From positions 1 through 10,114 of the forward strand of contig CBDVCD010000112.1 in assembly GCA_965372385.1 (NCBI GenBank): a stretch of 10,114 bases of DNA, written 5' to 3'. Position 1 is the first letter of the stretch, and every line of letters starts with the position of its first letter. This DNA comes from JASJBU01 sp965372385. Lineage in GTDB: Bacteria; Pseudomonadota; Gammaproteobacteria; Chromatiales; Chromatiaceae. The notes under the pieces are model-generated. The model searched no databases and was not told where the DNA came from. It saw only the letters and a program-made list of their open reading frames with translations. A program made the position numbers and the translations under genes. Of the stretch, positions 1 through 5,262 are shown piece after piece.

Positions 1-845
1 TCAATAAGTTAGTGTCGATTGAAATAGAAACCAACACTTAACGCAGACATAGCCTTTTTCAATGTCTCTATTGCTCTGTTTGAAAGCGGGATGGTTCGAG
101 GGATTTCTGTCTTAGTAATAGGGATGGAGAGTGTTTGAGAAGTCCAGTTGATGTGTTTCCACAGCATGGAAGCTATCTCTCCCCTTCGCATTCCAGTTTC
201 AATGGCAAATGTGACCAATGAACCAGCAGTGGAATCAGAGCAGAGTAGACCAAGTTCTTTACTGGTTGCTCTCCTATCTCGTCCCTTCGGCCTGGAGGGT
301 AAGCGTACTCGTACAACAGGATTACCCTGAGGGAGGTTGATTCCCCATTCCTTTAATGCTGTGTTGAATAATCGCTGAAGGAATAGAAGGTCTTTCCGGG
401 CTGTCTCTGTGCTGACTGATTTAAGACGTTTTTCACGGTGTCGAGAGAGCAGGGCAGGGGTGATGCTGGCTAGGTTATGTTTGCCTAATTCCTCCTTTAA
501 CGTGCCTATCAGTGAACGAACCGGTTGTTGTGATTTTTTGTCTGGTAGGATTTCAGCTTCATACCTGTCCAGCAGTTCAGAGAGGAGGGTGGTTCGTGCT
601 GTAGAGATGTCGAGAAACACCCCCTGTTCCATCTCAGATTCAACTTTCTTCGCCCATTGCTGAGCTGTCTTCTTGCTAGTGAAGGATTTCGATTGAACTG
701 GATAACCTAGTTTTCTTACCTTAACCTGGAATTTTCCTGACTTGCGTTGTGTGATGGTTGCCATGGTAACTGTCCCCGTATTGTCCCAAGATACGAGAGC
801 TGTTACTTAACCTGCAGATAAATAAGCAGAATAAAGACACCACCT
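1..845. mobile_element. End of an integrated element at tRNA-Arg (partial)
   Basis: This stretch runs from the window edge to the point where the tRNA-Arg(CCU) gene loses its consensus sequence. It holds a phage-type integrase gene whose start lies about 80 bp from the tRNA junction, the usual int-next-to-att layout of genomic islands and prophages. It looks more AT-rich than the flagellar genes to the right. The other end, the cargo and the partner attachment site lie outside the window, so its type (prophage, island or remnant) cannot be told. The boundary at about 845 is inferred from where tRNA similarity stops. Confidence 0.55.
9..764 (-). CDS. Truncated tyrosine recombinase (phage-type integrase)
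   Basis: A site-specific recombinase of the phage integrase family, which would insert or excise the element through the adjacent tRNA site. The 251 residues show a basic N-terminal arm-binding region with K/T-rich beta segments (about 1-50), a helical core-binding domain (about 57-150), and the start of the catalytic domain. The catalytic Arg lies in the TGMRRGEI motif (R193), and a plausible beta-hairpin Lys in ITKTE (K218). The reading frame ends at about residue 251, before the HxLRH box and the nucleophilic Tyr. Family members usually run roughly 300-400 residues, so at least 70 residues are missing. With 8 bases left beyond the stop, I cannot see whether the rest continues in another frame. 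The start follows a short leader and matches family N-termini (MATI.QR.SGK.QVKVR). Family assignment is firm; activity is doubtful, and it is probably a frameshifted pseudogene. Confidence 0.8.
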   Translation of the reverse strand: MATITQRKSGKFQVKVRKLGYPVQSKSFTSKKTAQQWAKKVESEMEQGVFLDISTARTTLLSELLDRYEAEILPDKKSQQPVRSLIGTLKEELGKHNLASITPALLSRHREKRLKSVSTETARKDLLFLQRLFNTALKEWGINLPQGNPVVRVRLPSRPKGRDRRATSKELGLLCSDSTAGSLVTFAIETGMRRGEIASMLWKHINWTSQTLSIPITKTEIPRTIPLSNRAIETLKKAMSALSVGFYFNRH

Positions 846-862
846 ATCGCTTAGGAGGCGAT
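840..862. other. Probable attachment-site junction in the tRNA anticodon arm
   Basis: tRNA identity is lost just 3' of the anticodon arm. An integrase gene starts about 80 bp away on the element side, and the anticodon stem-loop is a symmetrical site commonly used by tyrosine recombinases. The exact crossover core cannot be fixed without the other junction. Confidence 0.5.
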
Positions 863-889
863 TGCTCTATCCTGCTGAGCTACGAGGGC
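841..889 (-). tRNA. Partial tRNA-Arg (anticodon CCU), 5' part only
   Basis: Read on the minus strand, this gives an acceptor 5' strand GCCCTCG (889-883), a normal D-arm, and an anticodon stem ATCGC/GCGAT (862-858 with 850-846) closing the loop CTCCTAA, with anticodon CCT at 855-853. The variable region starts AGGTG. After that the sequence turns to AT-rich DNA: there is no GGTTCGAATCC T-arm, no 3' acceptor strand complementary to GCCCTCG, and no CCA. The break is where a tRNA-targeting element would cross over near the anticodon arm. Either the intact 3' half lies at the far end of the element, or this copy is dead and another copy or tRNA reads AGG codons. Confidence 0.75.
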
Positions 890-900
890 AATGGCTGGCG

Positions 901-906
901 ATTATA
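901..906 (-). promoter_or_regulatory. -10 box of the tRNA-Arg promoter
   Basis: A perfect TATAAT on the minus strand ends 11 bp before the first tRNA base. It is followed by a GC-rich discriminator (CGCC), as is typical of stringently controlled stable-RNA promoters. No good -35 hexamer is visible at 16-18 bp. The promoter seems intact even though the tRNA it should drive is cut. Confidence 0.55.
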
Positions 907-959
907 ACAAGAGCCAGACATCAGGCCTATCGTCCTTGAGAATGAGGCATTTGCCAATG

Positions 960-1208
960 CTAATTTATACAGGGTGTGCGCTCACACAAGGTTTCAAGCC
1001 ATTCATTATTCTTGAACCTCAGTTTCAGCTTGCAGGGCAGACACTGGTTTAGCTCGCCTGCTAGGGTGATACCTACACCGGTCAAAATCAGGCTCCAGAA
1101 GACGGCGTCTATCCATGCATAGTGAGCCAATCCCTCCAGACCGTAGGTGAGATAGGAGGCAAGTCCAAAAAGCATGGCGGCAATCAATCCAAACAATACA
1201 GGTAACAT
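960..1208 (-). CDS. Hypothetical small two-helix membrane protein
   Basis: I do not recognise this gene. The start chosen is the ATG at 1208, because AGAGG at 1222-1218 lies 9 bases upstream; the in-frame ATG at 1214 is too close to it (3 bases). The 82-residue product has two hydrophobic segments (about residues 1-20, MLPVLFGLIAAMLFG..., and about 28-50, ...AVFWSLILTGVGITLAG). They are followed by a hydrophilic, basic tail that carries a CLPCKLKLRFK stretch with two close cysteines. It is probably an inner-membrane protein with a soluble C-terminus. It lies about 70 bp upstream of the tRNA-Arg gene, on the same strand and outside the integrated element, so it belongs to the host chromosome. 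There is no sign of a partner gene. Existence is fairly likely given the helix pattern and ribosome-binding site; function is unknown. Confidence 0.55.
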   Translation of the reverse strand: MLPVLFGLIAAMLFGLASYLTYGLEGLAHYAWIDAVFWSLILTGVGITLAGELNQCLPCKLKLRFKNNEWLETLCERTPCIN

Positions 1209-1214
1209 GATCAT

Positions 1215-1616
1215 TAACCTCTAGTTGGTGTAGCATTAAAAAATAATCAAATACTAATTCATGCTCATAATCTCTGATTACCAACGCATGAAAAGGTTCC
1301 AGATTCAGTTGGATATTATCCCTTCAGTATCACTGAATCGATCCGCTTGAAAGTGATGTAACATATTGTTATTTATTAATATAATCTGATCGGATTGGTG
1401 GCTTATGGGTGCCTTAATGGAACAGGAAAATCGTAAACAAAGCCTGATTTTGCTCAAATAGTGTGATCTAGTACCTTTTCCTGATCAAAGCGAAATTGGC
1501 CTTAAGCTGAACTATAAGGGAGTTTCAGACTGCTTTAAGATAGGCTCAACTAACCAAGGGAATATTGACATGCTTGATGCCGACCATCTTCTTGAACCCT
1601 CCAGCTTTCCCTCCCA
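1215..1616. other. Intergenic AT-rich region between divergent genes
   Basis: About 400 bp separate the small membrane protein (leftward) from the glycosyltransferase-like gene (rightward), so promoters for both should lie here. I see a perfect 6-bp dyad with a 3-base gap (TTCAGT ATC ACTGAA, 1323-1337) and a very AT-rich block at 1357-1385, but no convincing -35/-10 pair with correct spacing. A 20-codon ORF (1570-1632) occupies the right end and is listed separately. Confidence 0.6.
1323..1337. repeat. Perfect short dyad, possible operator
   Basis: TTCAGT-ATC-ACTGAA is an exact inverted repeat of 6 bp per arm, in the gap upstream of both flanking genes. Its size and symmetry suit a dimeric repressor or activator site, but short dyads also arise by chance and no regulator gene is in view. 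Confidence 0.25.
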
Positions 1617-1632
1617 TTGCATACCTCAGTGA
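1570..1632 (+). CDS. Possible 20-codon leader ORF overlapping the next gene
   Basis: An ATG at 1570 has a good ribosome-binding site (AAGGGA, 1556-1561, 8 bases upstream). It opens a 20-codon frame (begins MLDADHLLEP) that stops with TGA at 1630-1632. This stop overlaps the in-frame GTG at 1629-1631 of the following gene in a GTGA arrangement typical of translational coupling. The following gene has no clear ribosome-binding site of its own. It may be a coupled leader peptide, or simply the region where translation of the next gene was mis-started. No homology is recognised. Confidence 0.3.
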   Translation: MLDADHLLEPSSFPSHCIPQ

Positions 1633-2261
1633 CATCCGTGCGTTATACACACGCTGCTTTACTGGTTTTTGCCAAAGCACCGATTGATGGTTTCGTCAAA
1701 ACACGTTTAATCCCCGCATTGGGGAAAAGTGGGGCAACACAACTCTACCGAAGGCTTCTCCACCGGTTGGTCCACGGGTTGGTGCGGGAGCAATTGGCGG
1801 CCATCGAGCTCTGGTGTGCACCAGACTCGACTCACCCTGATTTTGCTAGGCTTCAACAACTTTCCGGGGTCAGCCTCCACAAGCAAGAGAGTGGCGACCT
1901 GGGTGAGCGAATGTATCACGCAGTGCAGGAGTCACTTGGCCGCTACCAGCATGTGATCCTGCTTGGAGTTGACTGCCCGGCGTTGACTATGACCCAGTTT
2001 GAACAGGCTCTCAGTTGGTTGGATGAGGGCACGGATGCGGTGCTTGGGCCCGTGGAGGATGGAGGTTATGCCCTGTTGGGAATCAGTCAGGCTGCAGACT
2101 GTCTGTTCACGGGAATACCCTGGAGTACGGATAAGGTTGCTGAACTGACTCGTCAGTGCCTGAGGCACATGAACTGGAACTGGCGGGAGTTACCGGTGGC
2201 GTGGGATGTCGATCGGCCCGAGGATCTTGCACGATTGCGGGAACTGCAGATCGATCTCTAA
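1617..2261 (+). CDS. TIGR04282/DUF2064 family glycosyltransferase-like protein
   Basis: A member of the small nucleotidyl/glycosyltransferase family (TIGR04282, DUF2064) with a GT-A Rossmann-like fold, often seen beside radical-SAM and selenodomain genes and proposed to act in arsenosugar-type biosynthesis; its exact substrate is not established here. Visible motifs in order: the N-terminal nucleotide-binding strand and loop FAKAP...KTRL (18-31), GDLGERM (93-99), LGVDCPAL (116-123, with the presumed metal-binding Asp), GPVEDGGYALLG (144-155), PWST (168-171) and WDVDRPEDL (196-204). At about 210 residues it is full length, soluble and has no signal peptide. The start is uncertain: no ATG fits, TTG at 1617 is the longest, and GTG at 1629 may be preferred because the upstream mini-ORF stop overlaps it. 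None of its usual radical-SAM neighbours is in view, and it converges on flgN, so it is probably unrelated to the flagellum. Confidence 0.85.
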   Translation: MHTSVTSVRYTHAALLVFAKAPIDGFVKTRLIPALGKSGATQLYRRLLHRLVHGLVREQLAAIELWCAPDSTHPDFARLQQLSGVSLHKQESGDLGERMYHAVQESLGRYQHVILLGVDCPALTMTQFEQALSWLDEGTDAVLGPVEDGGYALLGISQAADCLFTGIPWSTDKVAELTRQCLRHMNWNWRELPVAWDVDRPEDLARLRELQIDL

Positions 2262-2305
2262 GCGTTCTGTCCAATGTCCCGTAGCCGGGAAAACCGCATC
2301 CTCGA

Positions 2306-2791
2306 TCAGGCCTTGCCAAGTGAGCTCGAGAGGTGATTGGATTGGGATTCACCGGCACGACCATAGGTTTTCTGGTCCACGGAAACACCCTGCAACAGGT
2401 CGAGGGCATGGGAAACCTGTTGCTTACTCAAGGCGAGTATACTGCCGTTGATGGTGTTCTGCTTGCGGCTGGCTTCGAGCAGGTTTTCAAGTCTGCTCCA
2501 AAGCTCTCTGACCTGGGTAGGGGCGGCAAGATTTTCCAGAAATGCTTCGACACCCTGCCGGTCGGGAGGGTACCCCATCTGCCCCAATAATTGATTATGT
2601 TCAGATACCACAGTTTCAAGTATTTCAATCTGCTGTTGCTTGTGTTGAGTCAGTCGCACCAATGGGGCCGGGTTGGTGCCCTGCAGTAACTGGTACTCCT
2701 CCTCAAGGATGCTGAGCAGCCCCTGGGTATGTTCGACCTCGGTCAACAGAAGCTCGGAAAAGGCTTTCGCTAGATTGGTTATGCTGTCCAT
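2306..2791 (-). CDS. flgN: Flagellar export chaperone FlgN
   Basis: FlgN is the cytoplasmic chaperone that keeps the hook-filament junction proteins FlgK and FlgL unfolded and delivers them to the flagellar export gate. The 161-residue product is almost wholly helical and Leu/Gln/Glu-rich, with heptad-like stretches (LLSILEEEYQLLQ near the start, HKQQQIEILETVVSEHN in the middle) and the family C-terminal segment LLEASRKQNTINGSILALSKQQVSHALDLL that binds substrate. A QKTYGRAGES motif near the end is also typical of FlgN. Sequence identity with the family is always low, so the call leans on the position directly after flgM: the 15-base gap fits a flgMN operon. The start is ATG 2791; an in-frame GTG at 2797 is possible. 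It should be transcribed from the sigma28 promoter of flgM and perhaps also from flgA. It ends about 44 bp from the convergent glycosyltransferase-like gene. Confidence 0.9.
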   Translation of the reverse strand: MDSITNLAKAFSELLLTEVEHTQGLLSILEEEYQLLQGTNPAPLVRLTQHKQQQIEILETVVSEHNQLLGQMGYPPDRQGVEAFLENLAAPTQVRELWSRLENLLEASRKQNTINGSILALSKQQVSHALDLLQGVSVDQKTYGRAGESQSNHLSSSLGKA

Positions 2792-2806
2792 CTCCACAGA
2801 TCCGAT

Positions 2807-3118
2807 TTAAGGCAGAGAGATTTCCATGCTCAGTAGTTTGTTGGCTGAGCTATCAGGGTCGATGCGGAAACTGCCTGTGGCCAGTTGTCGCTGCACCTCT
2901 TCCACCAGTTGCGCATCCACAACAGACATCTGGGCGATACGACTCTCCAGCTGCTGTAACTGTGATGCAGAGCTGGTGAGACTAATGGTGTCAGTGCTGG
3001 TGGCAGTGGTGCGGTTTGAAGATCTGGCGTCTGAACTTGCATCGGTGCGATCAATGGTGCTGCTTCCTCCTGGGCCTTTGAGGCTTCCACTGGATAGACT
3101 GCTGATCTTGACTGCCAT
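2807..3118 (-). CDS. flgM: Negative regulator of flagellin synthesis (anti-sigma28) FlgM
   Basis: FlgM binds and holds sigma28 (FliA) until the hook-basal body is complete, then leaves through the growing flagellum and frees sigma28 for late genes. The start is ATG 3118, which has AGG 7 bases upstream and gives the family N-terminus MAVKISSL; an in-frame codon at 3139 is further out and lacks support. The 103-residue protein has a low-complexity Ser/Thr-rich, disordered N-terminal half (about 8-50), which suits export in unfolded form. Its C-terminal helical sigma28-binding part (about 52-100) contains the family pattern VDAQLVEEVQRQLATGSFRI and then DPDSSANKLL. It lies between flgA and flgN on the same strand and has its own sigma28-type promoter at 3152-3178. 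It would therefore be autoregulated, as in other gammaproteobacteria. Confidence 0.93.
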   Translation of the reverse strand: MAVKISSLSSGSLKGPGGSSTIDRTDASSDARSSNRTTATSTDTISLTSSASQLQQLESRIAQMSVVDAQLVEEVQRQLATGSFRIDPDSSANKLLSMEISLP

Positions 3119-3151
3119 AGCACACCTAGTTGATTGCAAATGTCCTAGCTG

Positions 3152-3178
3152 GAGTCGGCATCTCTATTGAATACTTTA
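3152..3178 (-). promoter_or_regulatory. Sigma28 (FliA) promoter of flgM
   Basis: The minus strand reads TAAAGTAT (3178-3171), an 11-base spacer, then GCCGACTC (3159-3152). This is close to the classic FliA consensus TAAAGTTT-N11-GCCGATAA. It lies in the short gap after flgA, about 33 bases before the flgM start, leaving a leader of roughly 27 bases. Confidence 0.8.
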
Positions 3179-3201
3179 ACAACGAGAGTATAGGCTGGAT
3201 G

Positions 3202-3909
3202 TCAATCAATCCGGACAATTCCGGCGGAAACTACCCTGGCATCCAGCTTCTTTTTTGAGCTTAGATTCTGTATTGGTATCAATTCACCAGGATTCCCACT
3301 TCGCATTGCCTTGCCCTTCATTCTCACTTCAACACCTCCACTGCCCGCCAGAATGGTGATTTTCTGCCCCCGTTTGATGGTCTTCCAGACCACCAACAGG
3401 CCGGGAGTGATGACCTGATCTCGACGCAGGCTGCGTTTAAGGGTTCTGCCCACCACTTGGTTCAAGGCATCAAAATGGCCCCGCAGCAGGTTACTGGTAT
3501 CCCGTTCCAACAGCCTGACATCGCTCGGTTCGATCGGGGCACCACGGCTCAAGTCCCGTACGGCGATGACTACCGGGCCTTGAACGGTAATATTCGCCTT
3601 GACATAGAGGGTCCAGGGCTTGGGTGCATGACAGCGGACACCCACCGTGGTCTTGCCCATCGTCTTGGAACCGGAGGGAAGGAAGGTTTCCAGTGGCTCA
3701 GCGCATTGGATCAGCCGTAAGCGATGATCCAGTGATGTAATCGCTATACTGGACTTGCCGATCTGATGAGCCAATGCTTCCACAAGGTGACTTTTTACCG
3801 CGGCAAGAATCGAGTCGTGAGATTGAGCCTGATTCGGGTCGGAAAGGGTAGGCGTGGTGACGAGTGTCAGCGCCAACAGAACTGAGGATCGTATGTTGTG
3901 CGACTTCAT
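3202..3909 (-). CDS. flgA: Flagellar P-ring assembly chaperone FlgA
   Basis: FlgA is a periplasmic chaperone that helps FlgI subunits form the P-ring around the rod. The start at ATG 3909 gives a 235-residue precursor with a signal peptide (basic MKSHNIR, hydrophobic SSVLLALTLVTT, then a polar stretch). The frame extends upstream to 4026, but that part lacks family features and would bury the signal. Mature features: an N-terminal helical region (31-55), two cysteines (69 and 93) placed as in other FlgA proteins and likely to form a disulphide, a SAF domain (about 112-175) with RDLSRGAPIEPSDVRL, and the C-terminal beta part ending GNPGELIPIQNLSSKKKLDARVVSAGIV. Length is normal. It is divergent from cheV and leads flgA-flgM-flgN. 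A sigma54-type site at 3956-3971 fits its early expression. Confidence 0.93.
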   Translation of the reverse strand: MKSHNIRSSVLLALTLVTTPTLSDPNQAQSHDSILAAVKSHLVEALAHQIGKSSIAITSLDHRLRLIQCAEPLETFLPSGSKTMGKTTVGVRCHAPKPWTLYVKANITVQGPVVIAVRDLSRGAPIEPSDVRLLERDTSNLLRGHFDALNQVVGRTLKRSLRRDQVITPGLLVVWKTIKRGQKITILAGSGGVEVRMKGKAMRSGNPGELIPIQNLSSKKKLDARVVSAGIVRID

Positions 3910-3955
3910 GCTCGATATGCCTGATATTTGACGATACGAAGGTATATCTGTTTGA

Positions 3956-3971
3956 AGCAACAAGCATGCCG
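3956..3971 (-). promoter_or_regulatory. Sigma54 (RpoN)-type promoter of flgA
   Basis: The minus strand reads CGGCATGCTTGTTGCT. It has GG and GC separated by exactly 10 bases and a perfect TTGCT -12 element, while the -24 element CGGCATG differs from TGGCACG at two bases. Predicted transcription would start near 3945, about 36 bases before the flgA start. Correct spacing and location support it; the weaker -24 element lowers certainty. Confidence 0.6.
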
Positions 3972-3999
3972 TGTATGGGATCAGGGTCTTTCTTGCTAT

Positions 4000-4026
4000 T
4001 AAAGCTACTTTTTCTGCTGCCGACAC
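4000..4026 (+). promoter_or_regulatory. Sigma28 (FliA) promoter of cheV-cheR
   Basis: TAAAGCTA (4000-4007), 11 bases, then GCCGACAC (4019-4026) matches the FliA consensus with the right spacing. It lies about 50 bases before the cheV start. Chemotaxis genes are standard sigma28 targets. It sits back to back with the flgA sigma54-type site, 28 bases away. Confidence 0.75.
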
Positions 4027-4076
4027 AAGACATCATGGAGTGACTCTTCCCATACGTATGACGCAGGAGAAGTTAG

Positions 4077-4367
4077 ATGGCTGGTTTGCTAGATGGTGTC
4101 GATCAGAGAACCCGCATGGCCGGGCAGAACCGCCTGGACATGCTGATGTTTCGGCTGAAGGGGCGTCAACGATTCGGCATCAATGTATTCAAGGTCAAGG
4201 AAGTGGTTCAGTGCCCATTACTGACTGAGCTGCCAGGCGCCAATCCAGTTATCCGGGGTGGCGCCAGCCTGAGGGGGAAGAATATCCCGGTAATGGATAT
4301 ATCCCATGCGATAGGTGGCCCAATGATGGGGAAGCCGCAAGATCATTTCATCATTATCATAGAATAA
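4077..4367 (+). CDS. cheV: Truncated chemotaxis coupling protein CheV
   Basis: CheV normally joins an N-terminal CheW-like coupling domain to a C-terminal phosphorylatable receiver domain (about 300 residues) and links receptors to the CheA kinase. Here only 96 residues remain: the family N-terminus MAGLLDGVDQRTRMAGQNRL, then FGINVFKVKEVVQCP (33-47), RG-ASLRGKNIPVMDISHAIG (60-80) and DHFIIIIE (89-96). A TAA stop follows at the point where intact CheV goes on with the second half of the CheW domain. The receiver domain is absent, and cheR begins 10 bases later, so there is no room for the missing part in any frame. The start is well supported by AGGAG 7-8 bases upstream and a sigma28 promoter at 4000-4026. 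Codons up to the stop look conserved, so the loss is probably a recent deletion of roughly 600-650 bp, or an assembly error. It is likely a pseudogene, though a residual coupling fragment cannot be excluded. Confidence 0.85.
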   Translation: MAGLLDGVDQRTRMAGQNRLDMLMFRLKGRQRFGINVFKVKEVVQCPLLTELPGANPVIRGGASLRGKNIPVMDISHAIGGPMMGKPQDHFIIIIE

Positions 4368-4377
4368 TCAGCATTTC

Positions 4378-5223
4378 ATGCGGCGGGAAGCAACCACAGT
4401 CTCCATCAGGCCTGAGGAATACCGGGTCTTTCAGGATTTTCTTCAGCAGGCCTGTGGCATCATGCTGGGCAGCGGTAAGGAGTATCTTATCACCAGCCGG
4501 CTCAACGGTTTGATGGTAGAGCTGGGTATCGACAGTTTCGCTGGGTTGTTGGAGCGGCTGAGATCGGCGGGCCAGATCCGACTGAAGGCCCTGGTGATCA
4601 ATGCGATGACCACCAACGAGACCTTCTGGTTTCGTGACATAAGCCACTTCAACCTTCTGCAGGAGCAGCTACTACCAGAGCTGAATTCACGGATAGGGGG
4701 CTCGATTCGCATCTGGTCAGCCGCCTGTTCCAGCGGTCAGGAACCCTACAACATCAGCATGGTTGTCGAGGACTATCAACGTAGCTCCGTATCAGAAAGA
4801 AAGCGACCGGTGGAGATTCTGGCCACCGACATCTCCACCAAGGTCTTGGAAGAGGCCCGTCAAGGGCTCTACTGCGGTATGTCCATTGACCGTGGTCTCA
4901 CGGCTGAACAGCATCAGCGCTACTTCATTACCAGAGATAGCTGCCTGGAGGTGCGTCCGGAGATCCGGCGTCGGGTCCAGTTTCGTGAGCTCAATCTGAC
5001 CCATGGTTTTGAATCCCTCGGTCGATTCGACGCGATCTTCTGCCGCAATGTGTTGATCTACTTCTCCAATGAACTGAAGCGGAACATCGTGAACCGGCTT
5101 GCCCGGGCGCTCAATCCTGGTGGATATCTCTTTCTTGGCTCCACCGAGTCAATAAATCAGCTTACGGACAGGTTTCAGATGCTGGTCAGTGGTGGCGGAA
5201 TCTCCTACCGTCTGAAAGACTGA
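4378..5223 (+). CDS. cheR: Chemotaxis protein methyltransferase CheR
   Basis: CheR transfers methyl groups from S-adenosylmethionine to glutamates of chemoreceptors, the adaptation arm of chemotaxis opposed by CheB. The 281-residue protein has the N-terminal helical receptor-recognition domain (about 10-75), the linker motif NETFWFRD (80-87), and a Rossmann SAM-binding domain with SAACSSGQEPY (114-124), ATDIS (149-153), FDAIFCRNVLIYF (217-229) and GYLFLGSTES (249-258). All key motifs are present and the length is normal. The start is uncertain: ATG 4378 has no visible Shine-Dalgarno sequence. It follows the truncated cheV by 10 bases in a different frame, so the deletion that shortened cheV may also have removed the original ribosome-binding site or first codons. 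Transcription would come from the cheV sigma28 promoter. The following gene, flgB, has its own promoter. Confidence 0.93.
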   Translation: MRREATTVSIRPEEYRVFQDFLQQACGIMLGSGKEYLITSRLNGLMVELGIDSFAGLLERLRSAGQIRLKALVINAMTTNETFWFRDISHFNLLQEQLLPELNSRIGGSIRIWSAACSSGQEPYNISMVVEDYQRSSVSERKRPVEILATDISTKVLEEARQGLYCGMSIDRGLTAEQHQRYFITRDSCLEVRPEIRRRVQFRELNLTHGFESLGRFDAIFCRNVLIYFSNELKRNIVNRLARALNPGGYLFLGSTESINQLTDRFQMLVSGGGISYRLKD

Positions 5224-5225
5224 TC

Positions 5226-5261
5226 CGGCAACCCTTGCCGCTCAACGGCAGAACCTTGCCG
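5226..5261. repeat. Two tandem hairpin-forming repeats after cheR
   Basis: Two similar units, CGGCAACCCTTGCCG (5226-5240) and CGGCAGAACCTTGCCG (5246-5261), follow the cheR stop directly. Each can fold on itself (GGCAA/TTGCC and CGGCA/TGCCG), and TGCCG-CTCAA-CGGCA between them can form a third, competing hairpin. No T-run follows, so it is not an obvious intrinsic terminator. It might stabilise the cheR 3' end or assist termination. Confidence 0.5.
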
Positions 5262-5262
5262 T

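Noticed and set aside
1006..1284. 92-codon minus-strand ORF overlapping the small membrane protein
   Set aside because: It starts at TTG without a ribosome-binding site, and its overlapping part is rich in Arg/Cys/Pro as in a shifted frame of the real gene. I considered a frameshifted longer N-terminus but saw no support.
1560..1586. GCCGACCA as the -10 of a sigma28 promoter
   Set aside because: No TAAA-type -35 element lies 11 bases upstream, and the position is inside the putative leader ORF.
2277..2290. TCCCG-TAGC-CGGGA hairpin between the convergent genes as a terminator
   Set aside because: The stem has only 5 bp and no T-run follows on either strand; it may help but cannot be called.
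3910..4026. 39-residue N-terminal extension of FlgA
   Set aside because: It would precede the signal peptide and overlaps the flgA and cheV promoter region; ATG 3909 gives a normal secreted precursor.
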